Below are positions 1 through 6,095 of a stretch of DNA of 9,318 nt, in pieces. The notes under the pieces are model-generated. The model did no database searches. It saw only the letters and a program-made list of their open reading frames with translations, and was not told where the DNA came from. Source of the DNA: Lachnospiraceae bacterium (GTDB lineage: Bacteria; Bacillota; Clostridia; Lachnospirales; Lachnospiraceae). The position numbers and the translations under genes were made by a program. The stretch is taken from contig JAJQGR010000022.1 of NCBI GenBank assembly GCA_021200345.1, positions 1 through 9,318 on the forward strand. Direction: 5' to 3'. Position 1 is the first letter of the stretch, and the number at the start of each line of letters is the position of its first letter.

Positions 1-383
1 GTCTGCAGGAGGGGGTGGAACTGGTGATCAAGGCTTTGGAGGAGGCTACCGGCGGGGAAACCTTTATCAGTAAGATTCCGTCTTTTCGGGTGACAGATCT
101 GGCGGAGGCCATGCTTCCCGGCGGACACACCAGGGAGATTGGCATCTATCCCGGCGAGAAGCTGCATGAGATCATGGTGACCACGGAGGATTCCGCCAAT
201 ACCTGGGAATATGAGAAGCATTTCATTGTCTATCCCCAGGTACACTGGAATGACAAGCAGAAGGTGAATACCAGCGGCAAAAAGGTGGAGGAAGGCTTTT
301 CCTACAGCTCCGGCAATAATACGGAATGGCTGTCGGTGGAGCAGATCAGGGAACGCCTGAAAGGAATTGATCTGGAGAAATAA
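1..383 (+). CDS. pseB: UDP-N-acetylglucosamine 4,6-dehydratase (PseB-type), C-terminal part only
   Basis: The reading frame is open from the left edge to TAA at 381-383, and the gene begins outside the window. About 126 C-terminal residues are visible. They match the end of the short-chain dehydrogenase/reductase-type inverting 4,6-dehydratases (PseB/FlaA1/CapD relatives). The markers are QEGVELVIKALEEA, then KIPSFRVTDLAEAM, then YPGEKLHEIMVTTEDS, and near the end FSYSSGNNTEWLSVEQIRE. The catalytic Rossmann part with the TGxxGxxG and YxxxK motifs would lie upstream and cannot be checked. Known role of the family: conversion of UDP-GlcNAc to a 4-keto-6-deoxy sugar, the first step towards pseudaminic acid or related deoxyamino sugars, in the cytoplasm. 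A GTG at 15 is in frame but is an internal codon, since the family sequence continues to its left. The next gene starts just after this stop, consistent with one operon. A related capsule 4,6-dehydratase is the main alternative. Confidence 0.85.
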   Translation, partial: LQEGVELVIKALEEATGGETFISKIPSFRVTDLAEAMLPGGHTREIGIYPGEKLHEIMVTTEDSANTWEYEKHFIVYPQVHWNDKQKVNTSGKKVEEGFSYSSGNNTEWLSVEQIRERLKGIDLEK

Positions 384-410
384 GGTGAATTTAGGGCGAA
401 ATGCGGAACC

Positions 411-415
411 GGAGG
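411..415 (+). promoter_or_regulatory. Ribosome binding site deciding the GNAT start
   Basis: GGAGG lies 5 bases before TTG at 421. This favours that start over two upstream in-frame alternatives. GTG at 385 has a weaker GGAG at 374-377. TTG at 367 lies inside the preceding gene, with its purine run too close to the codon. Confidence 0.5.
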
Positions 416-420
416 CCAAT

Positions 421-933
421 TTGATTTATTTAAGACCCATGACAGAAGATGACACGGCGGATATCGTAGCCTGGCGCAATTCTCCCGGCGTGAGAAAGTC
501 TTTCATATATCAGGAAGATTTCACACCGGAGGGACACCTGAACTGGTTCCATGAGGTAGTGCAGAAGGGCCGGGCTGTCCAGATGATGATCTGCGAGGGA
601 GAGACCAATAAGGCCATTGGCAGTGTCTATATCCGGGACATTGATCACACGCATCATAAGGGAGAGTATGGAATTTTTCTGGGTACGGAGGAAGTGAGGG
701 GCAGAGGAATTGGCACACAGGCCGCCCGCCTGATGGTTGCCTATGGTTTTGAGGAGCTTCACCTTCACAGGATTTACCTGCGGGCGCTTTCAGAAAATGT
801 AAGGGCTATTCGCAGCTATGAGAAAGCCGGATTTGTAAAGGAAGGCTGTCTGAAGGACGATGTGTGTATTCACGGGGAATATAAGGATATTGTCTGGATG
901 GCGGTGGTGAGAGAGGATACCCATGAAGATTAG
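421..933 (+). CDS. GNAT family N-acetyltransferase (PseH-like candidate)
   Basis: Predicted cytoplasmic acetyl-CoA-dependent N-acetyltransferase of about 170 residues, a normal length for a single GNAT domain. It opens with IYLRPMTEDDTADIVAWRN, the usual first strand and helix of the ribosomal/sugar GNAT branch. It carries the acetyl-CoA pyrophosphate-binding loop RGRGIGT at about residues 93-99 and the late motif IRSYEKAGFVKEG at about 130-142. The pattern of an early WRN, HLNWF at about 39-43 and EYGIFLG at about 82-88 resembles PseH, which acetylates the 4-amino group of the PseB/PseC product. The gene lies directly after a PseB-type gene, which supports that reading, but no PseC aminotransferase is visible here. 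TTG at 421 is chosen because it has a GGAGG and puts LRP at the N-terminus as in the family; GTG 385 or TTG 367 would add 12 or 18 residues. The 3' end overlaps the next gene by 11 bases. Substrate is uncertain. Confidence 0.8.
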   Translation: MIYLRPMTEDDTADIVAWRNSPGVRKSFIYQEDFTPEGHLNWFHEVVQKGRAVQMMICEGETNKAIGSVYIRDIDHTHHKGEYGIFLGTEEVRGRGIGTQAARLMVAYGFEELHLHRIYLRALSENVRAIRSYEKAGFVKEGCLKDDVCIHGEYKDIVWMAVVREDTHED

Positions 934-1858
934 TTATGTGATTCCCTGCTATCGTTCTGAGCATACGCTGGAAAAGGTGGTGGAGGAGATCAACAGTACC
1001 ATGACCGGAATTCCGGAGCATACCTGGGAAATTATACTTGTAAATGATTGTTCTCCGGACGGTACGCTGGATGTAATTCGCCGGCTTTGCGAGAAGTATC
1101 CATATATCAAAGGTATTGATTTTTCCCGGAATTTTGGGCAGCATGCGGCGCTGATGGCGGGGCTTCGCCATACCGACGGCGATGTGGTGATCTGCCTGGA
1201 TGACGACGGACAGACTCCCGCCAATGAGGCAGGAAAGCTGATCACAAAGATTGAGGAAGGATACGATGCGGTCTATGCGGAATATGAGCATAAGATGCAT
1301 TCCACGTTCCGCAATCTGGGCAGCAAGGCCAATGAACTGATGCTGAGAGCTCTGCTTGGAAAACCAAAGGAATTGTACATCAGCAGTTACTTCGCAGTGC
1401 GTCGTTTTGTGGTGGAGGATATGATCCGCTATGAGAATTCCTACCCTTATGTGATTGGCCTGGTGCTGCGGGCCACCAAGCGGATCGCCAATGTGAAGGT
1501 GAATCACAGAGAACGGGAGGTGGGCAGCAGCGGCTACACTCTCAAAAAGCTTCTGGCTCTCTGGATCAATGGCTTTACCGCGTTCAGCGTGATGCCTCTG
1601 CGGGTCGCCACCTGTATCGGCGCCTGCTGCGCGGGTATTGGCTTTATCTATGGCATTTATACTATTATCAAGAGAATCATTCTGCCGGATATTCCTGCCG
1701 GGTTCAGCGCCCTGATGAGTGCCCTGGTGTTTTTTGGGGGGATGATTATGCTGATGCTTGGTATTCTTGGGGAATATATCGGGCGCGTCTATATCAGCCT
1801 GAACAGCGCTCCGCAATATGTGATCCGGGACTGTATCAATATGGATGAGAAAGAATAA
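923..1858 (+). CDS. GT2 polyprenyl-phosphate sugar transferase with two C-terminal membrane helices
   Basis: 311-residue family 2 glycosyltransferase of the DPM1/GtrB/ArnC style. The GT-A catalytic domain fills about residues 1-215: VIPCY at 6-10, VNDCSPDGT at 40-48, DFSRNFGQHAA at 66-76, the metal/nucleotide-binding segment DDDGQTP at 93-99, and HREREVGSSGY at about 195-205. Two hydrophobic helices follow at about 225-248 and 262-287, with a short cytoplasmic tail (SAPQYVI). Family knowledge: such proteins transfer a sugar from a nucleotide donor to polyprenyl phosphate on the inner membrane face, making a donor for an outward-facing GT-C enzyme. The acidic motif is DDDGQTPANE rather than the textbook DxDLQxPPE seen in the second GT2 at 7642, so the two probably handle different sugars. 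The ATG at 923 lies 6 bases after AGAGG (912-916) and overlaps the GNAT gene. Its TAA abuts the ATG of the next gene, suggesting translational coupling with that membrane protein. Confidence 0.88.
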   Translation: MKISYVIPCYRSEHTLEKVVEEINSTMTGIPEHTWEIILVNDCSPDGTLDVIRRLCEKYPYIKGIDFSRNFGQHAALMAGLRHTDGDVVICLDDDGQTPANEAGKLITKIEEGYDAVYAEYEHKMHSTFRNLGSKANELMLRALLGKPKELYISSYFAVRRFVVEDMIRYENSYPYVIGLVLRATKRIANVKVNHREREVGSSGYTLKKLLALWINGFTAFSVMPLRVATCIGACCAGIGFIYGIYTIIKRIILPDIPAGFSALMSALVFFGGMIMLMLGILGEYIGRVYISLNSAPQYVIRDCINMDEKE

Positions 1859-3427
1859 ATGGAGAGACTACAGAACCATTTTTGCAAACACATACGTATT
1901 TACAGGGCTCTTTTGATGGCACTGGTTCCTGTGTTATGCTGTGTTATGGTCTGCGCGCTTCAGGGACATAAGATTACAGATATTTATCTCCCCGCTTCCG
2001 ACTGGAATGATGAACTGTTTTATTATAAGCAGGTGGAAGGAATGATAAAGTATGGATACCCTTATGGGTATTTTGGCTTTAATGAAAGCCATGCCCAGGT
2101 ATTGTCGTTCGCTGCCTGGAGTCCTGTGCTTGTGTGGCCATGGCTGTTGTGGGGACTTTTATTTGGGTGGAATCTGATGTCCCCAATCTATTGTAATCTT
2201 TTTCTGATGACGGCAGCAGTTTTTCTGTTTGTATACATTACGGAAGCGGATTGGAGACAGTGCGTGTCGATTGCGGTTCTGTACGCGGTCTTTCCGTTGA
2301 CCTCCCGTTATATTTTATCGGTAATGCCGGAGTGCGTCTGCTTTGCGATGGGGCTGGTGTTCTGGGCATGCGCGTACAGCTATTTTCAGAAAGAAAGCAC
2401 GGGTAGGCTTGCGGCAATGTTTGTGATTTCCGCCGTTTTAACGCTGATGCGGCCATATATGATACTTTTTCTTGCCCTGCCTTCGATTTTACTTATTATG
2501 AAAAAAAGGTGGCTGGGCGTAGTGGGCAGCCTGGGGATTGTCGGTGTGACGGGAATCGGGTATGTCTGCATCAAAAAGTTCCTGGCGGCGGAGTATTTTA
2601 CAGCGTTGTTTGATACTTCATGGCTGACCAATTTTATTTATTACGGAGTCAGGCAGGGCTTTGCCATGCTCATTCAGAAGTTCTGCTCCGGCTTTTTGCA
2701 ATTTATGGATTGCTGTAGACAGGGAATAGTGAACAGAAGCTTTACAGGACTCTTTTTTATTGGATTTCTGATCGTTATGCTGCTCTTGCTGGTCTGGACG
2801 GTGACGGAACTGATACGAAAAGAGTACTGGCAGGCGCTTCTGTACGGACATCTGTTTTTGTCATTTGCCGGCATGTGGGTGGCTCTTCTGCTGATGTATA
2901 AAATGCAGGAGGGAAGTAAGCATTTGCTGACATTCATTGTGGTTGGTTTTTTTGCGCTGGCTATGACAAATATGACAAAATGGGGACGTTTTGTTCCAAC
3001 GGTTCTGTGTGGAGTCTGTTTTATCTGTCTGTATGGTGGAATGCTCAAAAACAACGAGGATTTCCGGCTTTCGTTTTACACTGAGGAGTTGGCGGAGGTA
3101 ATGGATCAGACAGGGGAGCAGCTTCAGGAGGCATTGAGCCTGAATATGGATAATACACCAAATTATGATAATGATGTGATCTGGGTCGTGTCGGATCGAA
3201 TTGCGGATAACGCAAGTGTGAGTACGGATTATCAGATCCTGTATGGATTGCCTGCGGGTTTTGGAATCAGCTGCTGTTATGCGGAATATGTGCAGGAAAA
3301 TTTTGATGAACTGCAAAGCAGGTATATCTGTACTGTTGCAGGCGGGCAGATTGATGAGCTCTGTCAGGAGAGAGGGATGACAGTGATTGCCCAGGGGCTG
3401 AACGCGGTGGTTTATCAGCTGAGATAG
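1859..3427 (+). CDS. Multispanning membrane protein, probable GT-C-fold glycosyltransferase
   Basis: 522 residues with a first membrane helix at about 17-34, then an acidic outer loop, then about nine or more further hydrophobic segments up to about residue 396. A soluble C-terminal domain of about 125 residues follows. The loop after helix 1 holds SDWNDE (about 47-52), then GYPYGYFGFNESHA. An acidic pair after the first helix is the hallmark of GT-C enzymes that use lipid-phosphate sugars, so D48, D51 and E52 are the candidate active-site residues. MPE at about 156-158 and MRPY at about 198-201 are further polar positions within the membrane part. No specific family name can be given with certainty. 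Its ATG follows the stop of the GT2 gene with no gap, so it is the natural partner that would consume that enzyme's polyprenyl-linked sugar (inference). Four 60-base lines counted by hand inside this gene gave about 35-42% GC, while several lines in the flanking genes gave about 57-68%, suggesting separate acquisition. A polymerase (Wzy) or ligase role is the alternative. Confidence 0.78.
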   Translation: MERLQNHFCKHIRIYRALLMALVPVLCCVMVCALQGHKITDIYLPASDWNDELFYYKQVEGMIKYGYPYGYFGFNESHAQVLSFAAWSPVLVWPWLLWGLLFGWNLMSPIYCNLFLMTAAVFLFVYITEADWRQCVSIAVLYAVFPLTSRYILSVMPECVCFAMGLVFWACAYSYFQKESTGRLAAMFVISAVLTLMRPYMILFLALPSILLIMKKRWLGVVGSLGIVGVTGIGYVCIKKFLAAEYFTALFDTSWLTNFIYYGVRQGFAMLIQKFCSGFLQFMDCCRQGIVNRSFTGLFFIGFLIVMLLLLVWTVTELIRKEYWQALLYGHLFLSFAGMWVALLLMYKMQEGSKHLLTFIVVGFFALAMTNMTKWGRFVPTVLCGVCFICLYGGMLKNNEDFRLSFYTEELAEVMDQTGEQLQEALSLNMDNTPNYDNDVIWVVSDRIADNASVSTDYQILYGLPAGFGISCCYAEYVQENFDELQSRYICTVAGGQIDELCQERGMTVIAQGLNAVVYQLR

Positions 3428-3506
3428 AGGCTGAAATGCTTAGCCGCCTTTCTCAATGAAACATCCCGCGGATGTCTTGCCGCATGCGCGGAAGGAAAGT
3501 GATTGC
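3428..3506 (+). other. 79-base spacer, largest clean gap in the operon
   Basis: No convincing -35/-10 pair or terminator with a T-run is seen. A weak hairpin (CCGC 3480-3483, GCGG 3488-3491) precedes the next ribosome binding site. A seven-codon open frame, ATG 3436 to TGA 3459, has AGAGG at 3426-3430. Its stop overlaps an ATG at 3456 that is in frame with the ABC transporter gene. The stretch could be relict coding sequence or a coupling leader; both are speculative. Confidence 0.3.
3492..3499 (+). promoter_or_regulatory. Ribosome binding site deciding the ABC transporter start
   Basis: AAGGAAAG lies 7-10 bases before ATG 3507. The in-frame ATG at 3456 has no purine-rich site close upstream, so 3507 is preferred. 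That start also places the first membrane helix at the usual distance from the N-terminus. Confidence 0.6.
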
Positions 3507-5264
3507 ATGAAAAAAATACTGAATAAATTAAACGTCATACTGGACGCGAAACAGAAAAGCAGGATGAAGCTTCTGGTGGTGCTGATGGTCATCGGCGCCC
3601 TTTTGGAGACGGTGAGTATCGCTCTGGTGCTTCCCATTGCCACGGTGCTGCTCAATGAAGACAGCGTCAACGGGGATGGCCTGACAGGGCAGCTTTACCG
3701 GCTTTTTGGATTTCAGAATGTCAACAACTTTGCCATTTTTCTGCTGTTTTGTCTGCTGGTTGCCTTTATTGTCAAAAACACATTTTTGTTTGTGGAGACA
3801 AAAATGCAGCTGAATTTTGTGTACAATAATCAGTTCGAGACCTCCCGCAAGATGATGATTAATTACATGAAGCGTCCTTATGAGTATTATCTGAACGCGG
3901 AGACTGCCGTCATACAGAGGAGTATTACCTCGGACGTGAATAATATGTATGCCATGGTGCTGTCCATCCTGCAGCTGATGAGCGAGGTAGTGGTGGCAGT
4001 ATGTATGGGAGCTTACCTGATCTGGCAGGACGCAGTGATGTGCATTACCATTGGCGGTTTGCTGGTGATTATGCTGCTTGTAATCAGGGTGGCCATTAAG
4101 CCTGTGATGGTGCGCACGGGCAAGGAAAATCAGGACTATTATGCGGGCCTGTTTAAGTGGATCAATCAGGCAGTGACGGGGATCAAGGAGATCAAAATCG
4201 CCAACAAGGAGAGCTATTTTATCCATGAGTACGCCAAATGCGGTGACGGCTATGTGAAAGCGGTCAAAAAATCCACCCTTTTAAATTCCACGCCCAGGCT
4301 TTTGATCGAGACTGTGGTGATTGCGGGCTTTGTGGTATATATGTACATCTCTTTTCAGCTGGGACGGGGAACAGAACAGATCGTTGCCAGCGTCTCCGCT
4401 TTTGCGGTGGCGGCCATGAAGCTGTTGCCCTGCGCCAACCGAATCAACAATCATATGACGAATATTTCCTATTTTGAACCTTTCTTTTTTGGCGCCAGCG
4501 ATAATCTGCAGGCGGACATCAGCGATAAGTCCATTGTCTATGACGCGGATGCCTATACCGGGCTGGAGGTGGTGGAAAAGCTGCCTGTGAAGAAAAGCAT
4601 TCTTATGAAGAATGTGTATTATAAATATCCCAATACGGATGTCTATATTTTTGAAAATATGGAGATGGAGGTCCCGATTGGAAAATCCGTGGGCATTGTG
4701 GGCACTTCCGGCGCCGGTAAGACGACGGTGGTGGATATTATGCTGGGACTTTTAGAGATGGAGAGCGGCCAGGTCCTGGCGGACGGCGTGGATGTGAATC
4801 TGCCTGAGAATTACGAACGCTGGCTTGCCAATGTGGGGTATATTCCTCAGACCATTTTTATGCTGGATTCCAATATCCGGGAGAATGTGGCTTTCGGCGT
4901 GCCCCGGGAGCATATTTCGGAGGAGCAGGTCTGGGCGGCGCTTCATGACGCTCAGTTGGATACCTTTGTGAAAGGATTGCCGGAGGGTCTGGATACGCAG
5001 ATTGGGGAGAGGGGAATTCGCCTCTCCGGCGGGCAGCGCCAGAGGATCGGCATTGCCAGAGCGCTGTTCTGGGATCCGGAGGTGCTGGTCTTAGATGAGG
5101 CCACGTCTGCTTTGGACAACGACACAGAGGCCGCCATCATGGAGTCCATTAATCATCTGCATGGCAAAAAAACGCTGCTGATCATCGCCCACAGGCTGCA
5201 GACCATTGAAAAGTGTGATATGATTTACCGGATTCAGGATAAAAAAGCGGTAAGGGAGAGATGA
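3507..5264 (+). CDS. ABC exporter half-transporter, PglK/MsbA-like lipid-linked glycan flippase
   Basis: 585 residues with a fused membrane and ATPase domain, the normal size for a homodimeric type IV ABC exporter. The membrane domain covers about residues 1-330 and begins with a helix containing LLETVSIALVLPIATVLL. A late segment, KLLPCANRI (about 305-313), strongly recalls the corresponding KLMP/RLMPSANRI-type region of Campylobacter PglK. The ATPase domain, about 365-585, is intact: Walker A GTSGAGKTT at 399-407, Q-loop PQT with Q448, signature LSGGQ at 506-510, Walker B VLVLDE at 526-531 followed by ATSALD, and H-loop His562. Every catalytic residue expected is present. Role by family: ATP-driven flipping of a lipid-linked oligosaccharide or similar lipid from the inner to the outer leaflet. 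The glycosyltransferase surroundings favour glycan-lipid export over drug export. Start ATG 3507 is chosen by its ribosome binding site; ATG 3456 would add 17 polar residues. The TGA stop overlaps the next gene. Confidence 0.9.
   Translation: MKKILNKLNVILDAKQKSRMKLLVVLMVIGALLETVSIALVLPIATVLLNEDSVNGDGLTGQLYRLFGFQNVNNFAIFLLFCLLVAFIVKNTFLFVETKMQLNFVYNNQFETSRKMMINYMKRPYEYYLNAETAVIQRSITSDVNNMYAMVLSILQLMSEVVVAVCMGAYLIWQDAVMCITIGGLLVIMLLVIRVAIKPVMVRTGKENQDYYAGLFKWINQAVTGIKEIKIANKESYFIHEYAKCGDGYVKAVKKSTLLNSTPRLLIETVVIAGFVVYMYISFQLGRGTEQIVASVSAFAVAAMKLLPCANRINNHMTNISYFEPFFFGASDNLQADISDKSIVYDADAYTGLEVVEKLPVKKSILMKNVYYKYPNTDVYIFENMEMEVPIGKSVGIVGTSGAGKTTVVDIMLGLLEMESGQVLADGVDVNLPENYERWLANVGYIPQTIFMLDSNIRENVAFGVPREHISEEQVWAALHDAQLDTFVKGLPEGLDTQIGERGIRLSGGQRQRIGIARALFWDPEVLVLDEATSALDNDTEAAIMESINHLHGKKTLLIIAHRLQTIEKCDMIYRIQDKKAVRER
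5253..5258 (+). promoter_or_regulatory. Ribosome binding site of the SGNH gene
   Basis: AGGGAG lies inside the last codons of the ABC gene, 2 bases before ATG 5261 and 5 bases before ATG 5264. The spacing favours ATG 5264, which would drop only the first methionine. Confidence 0.5.
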
Positions 5265-6088
5265 TGGAGAAAAACAGATCCGGGCGACTCTTTATCATAT
5301 TGGGAGCTTTGAGCTTTGCGGCGGTGATCTTTCTCTGGATCTTTTCCAAAATCAGCTGGTCGGGAACAGCTCATCAGGTGGTTCTGATGGGAGACAGTGT
5401 GATAGGAAACGAGCTCTACGATGTGGTGTTCGATGAGATGCTGGCCCAAAAGCTTGAGATGGAGGTGTTTAACGCGGCCTTTGGGGGTACCGGGGTGGTA
5501 TCGGGAAATCCGGACATTTATGAGACATACGGAGCGGAAGCCCTGTGTTTTGAGCCTCTTGTCAACGCCATCATTCTTCAGGACTTTTCCGCACAGAACG
5601 CGTCGATTGAGAGAAATTCCCCTCTGGAATATTTTCAGGAGCGGCTGGCGGATCTTGAGGAAACGGATTTTGAGAAAGTGGATATTCTGGTCATCTGTTT
5701 TGGAGCCAATGATTATGCCAATCAGGTTTCCCCGGACGTTTTTGAGCAGGTGTTCGATGAGGGCGTAGGCAGGCTGACGGAGGCGTTTCCCAATTTGTCC
5801 ATATATATTTCATCCCCTACCTACAATTGCCTGATCAGGGAGGATGAGGATATTCCCTGTGACAGCGGGGAGTGGGGAGATTACCTGCTGGAGGAGTATA
5901 TTCTGCGCCAGGAGAAGGTCGCGGAAAAATACGGGATTCCTTTCATTGATAATTATCATGACAGTGTGATTAATGAGGAGACGATTTATGATTATACCAT
6001 TCCTTCGGACTGCCTGCATCTGAACAAAGAGGGCAGGGAGGTGCTGTCAGATCATATCGCTCAGGCGATTTTTGAAAATATGAATTAG
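5261..6088 (+). CDS. Membrane-anchored SGNH/GDSL-type hydrolase or acyltransferase
   Basis: 275 residues. A short basic N-terminus is followed by one hydrophobic helix at about 10-29 and then a globular domain, so the catalytic part is predicted outside the membrane. No signal peptidase or lipobox site is evident, so it is probably anchored. All SGNH blocks are recognisable: block I MGDSV with nucleophile Ser46, block II glycine in NAAFGGTG (71-78), block III GAND with Asn150, and block V DCLHLN with Asp250 and His253. Family enzymes hydrolyse or transfer acyl esters, often O-acetyl groups on polysaccharides or peptidoglycan. Its ATG sits in the ATGATG overlapping the ABC transporter stop, so the two are translationally coupled. 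The window also carries an acyltransferase-3 gene at 8586. Those two activities are fused in OatA/OafB-like proteins, so this protein may be the transferase half of a split O-acylation system (inference). Simple de-O-acetylation is the alternative. The substrate is unknown. Confidence 0.85.
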   Translation: MMEKNRSGRLFIILGALSFAAVIFLWIFSKISWSGTAHQVVLMGDSVIGNELYDVVFDEMLAQKLEMEVFNAAFGGTGVVSGNPDIYETYGAEALCFEPLVNAIILQDFSAQNASIERNSPLEYFQERLADLEETDFEKVDILVICFGANDYANQVSPDVFEQVFDEGVGRLTEAFPNLSIYISSPTYNCLIREDEDIPCDSGEWGDYLLEEYILRQEKVAEKYGIPFIDNYHDSVINEETIYDYTIPSDCLHLNKEGREVLSDHIAQAIFENMN

Positions 6089-6095
6089 GACGCTT

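Noticed and set aside
806..1816. Long minus-strand open frame (336 codons) opposite the GNAT and first GT2 genes
   Set aside because: It lies opposite two genes with clear family motifs. Its product is rich in His and Gln with no recognisable domain, as expected from the complement of codon-biased genes, and no supporting operon context exists on that strand.
3466..3491. Hairpin in the spacer as a transcription terminator
   Set aside because: The stems are only 4-5 base pairs, have no T-run after them, and the next gene continues in the same direction with a ribosome site directly adjoining.
3456..3506. Upstream ATG 3456 as start of the ABC transporter
   Set aside because: It would add 17 polar residues and has no ribosome binding site at a proper distance; ATG 3507 has AAGGAAAG upstream.
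3528..4226. Minus-strand open frame (232 codons) opposite the ABC transporter membrane domain
   Set aside because: The composition is His- and Gln-rich with no domain, and the opposite strand is firmly coding. Treated as a shadow.
5421..5768. Plus-strand 115-codon frame within the SGNH gene
   Set aside because: Arg-rich shadow in another frame of a gene whose SGNH catalytic motifs are intact.
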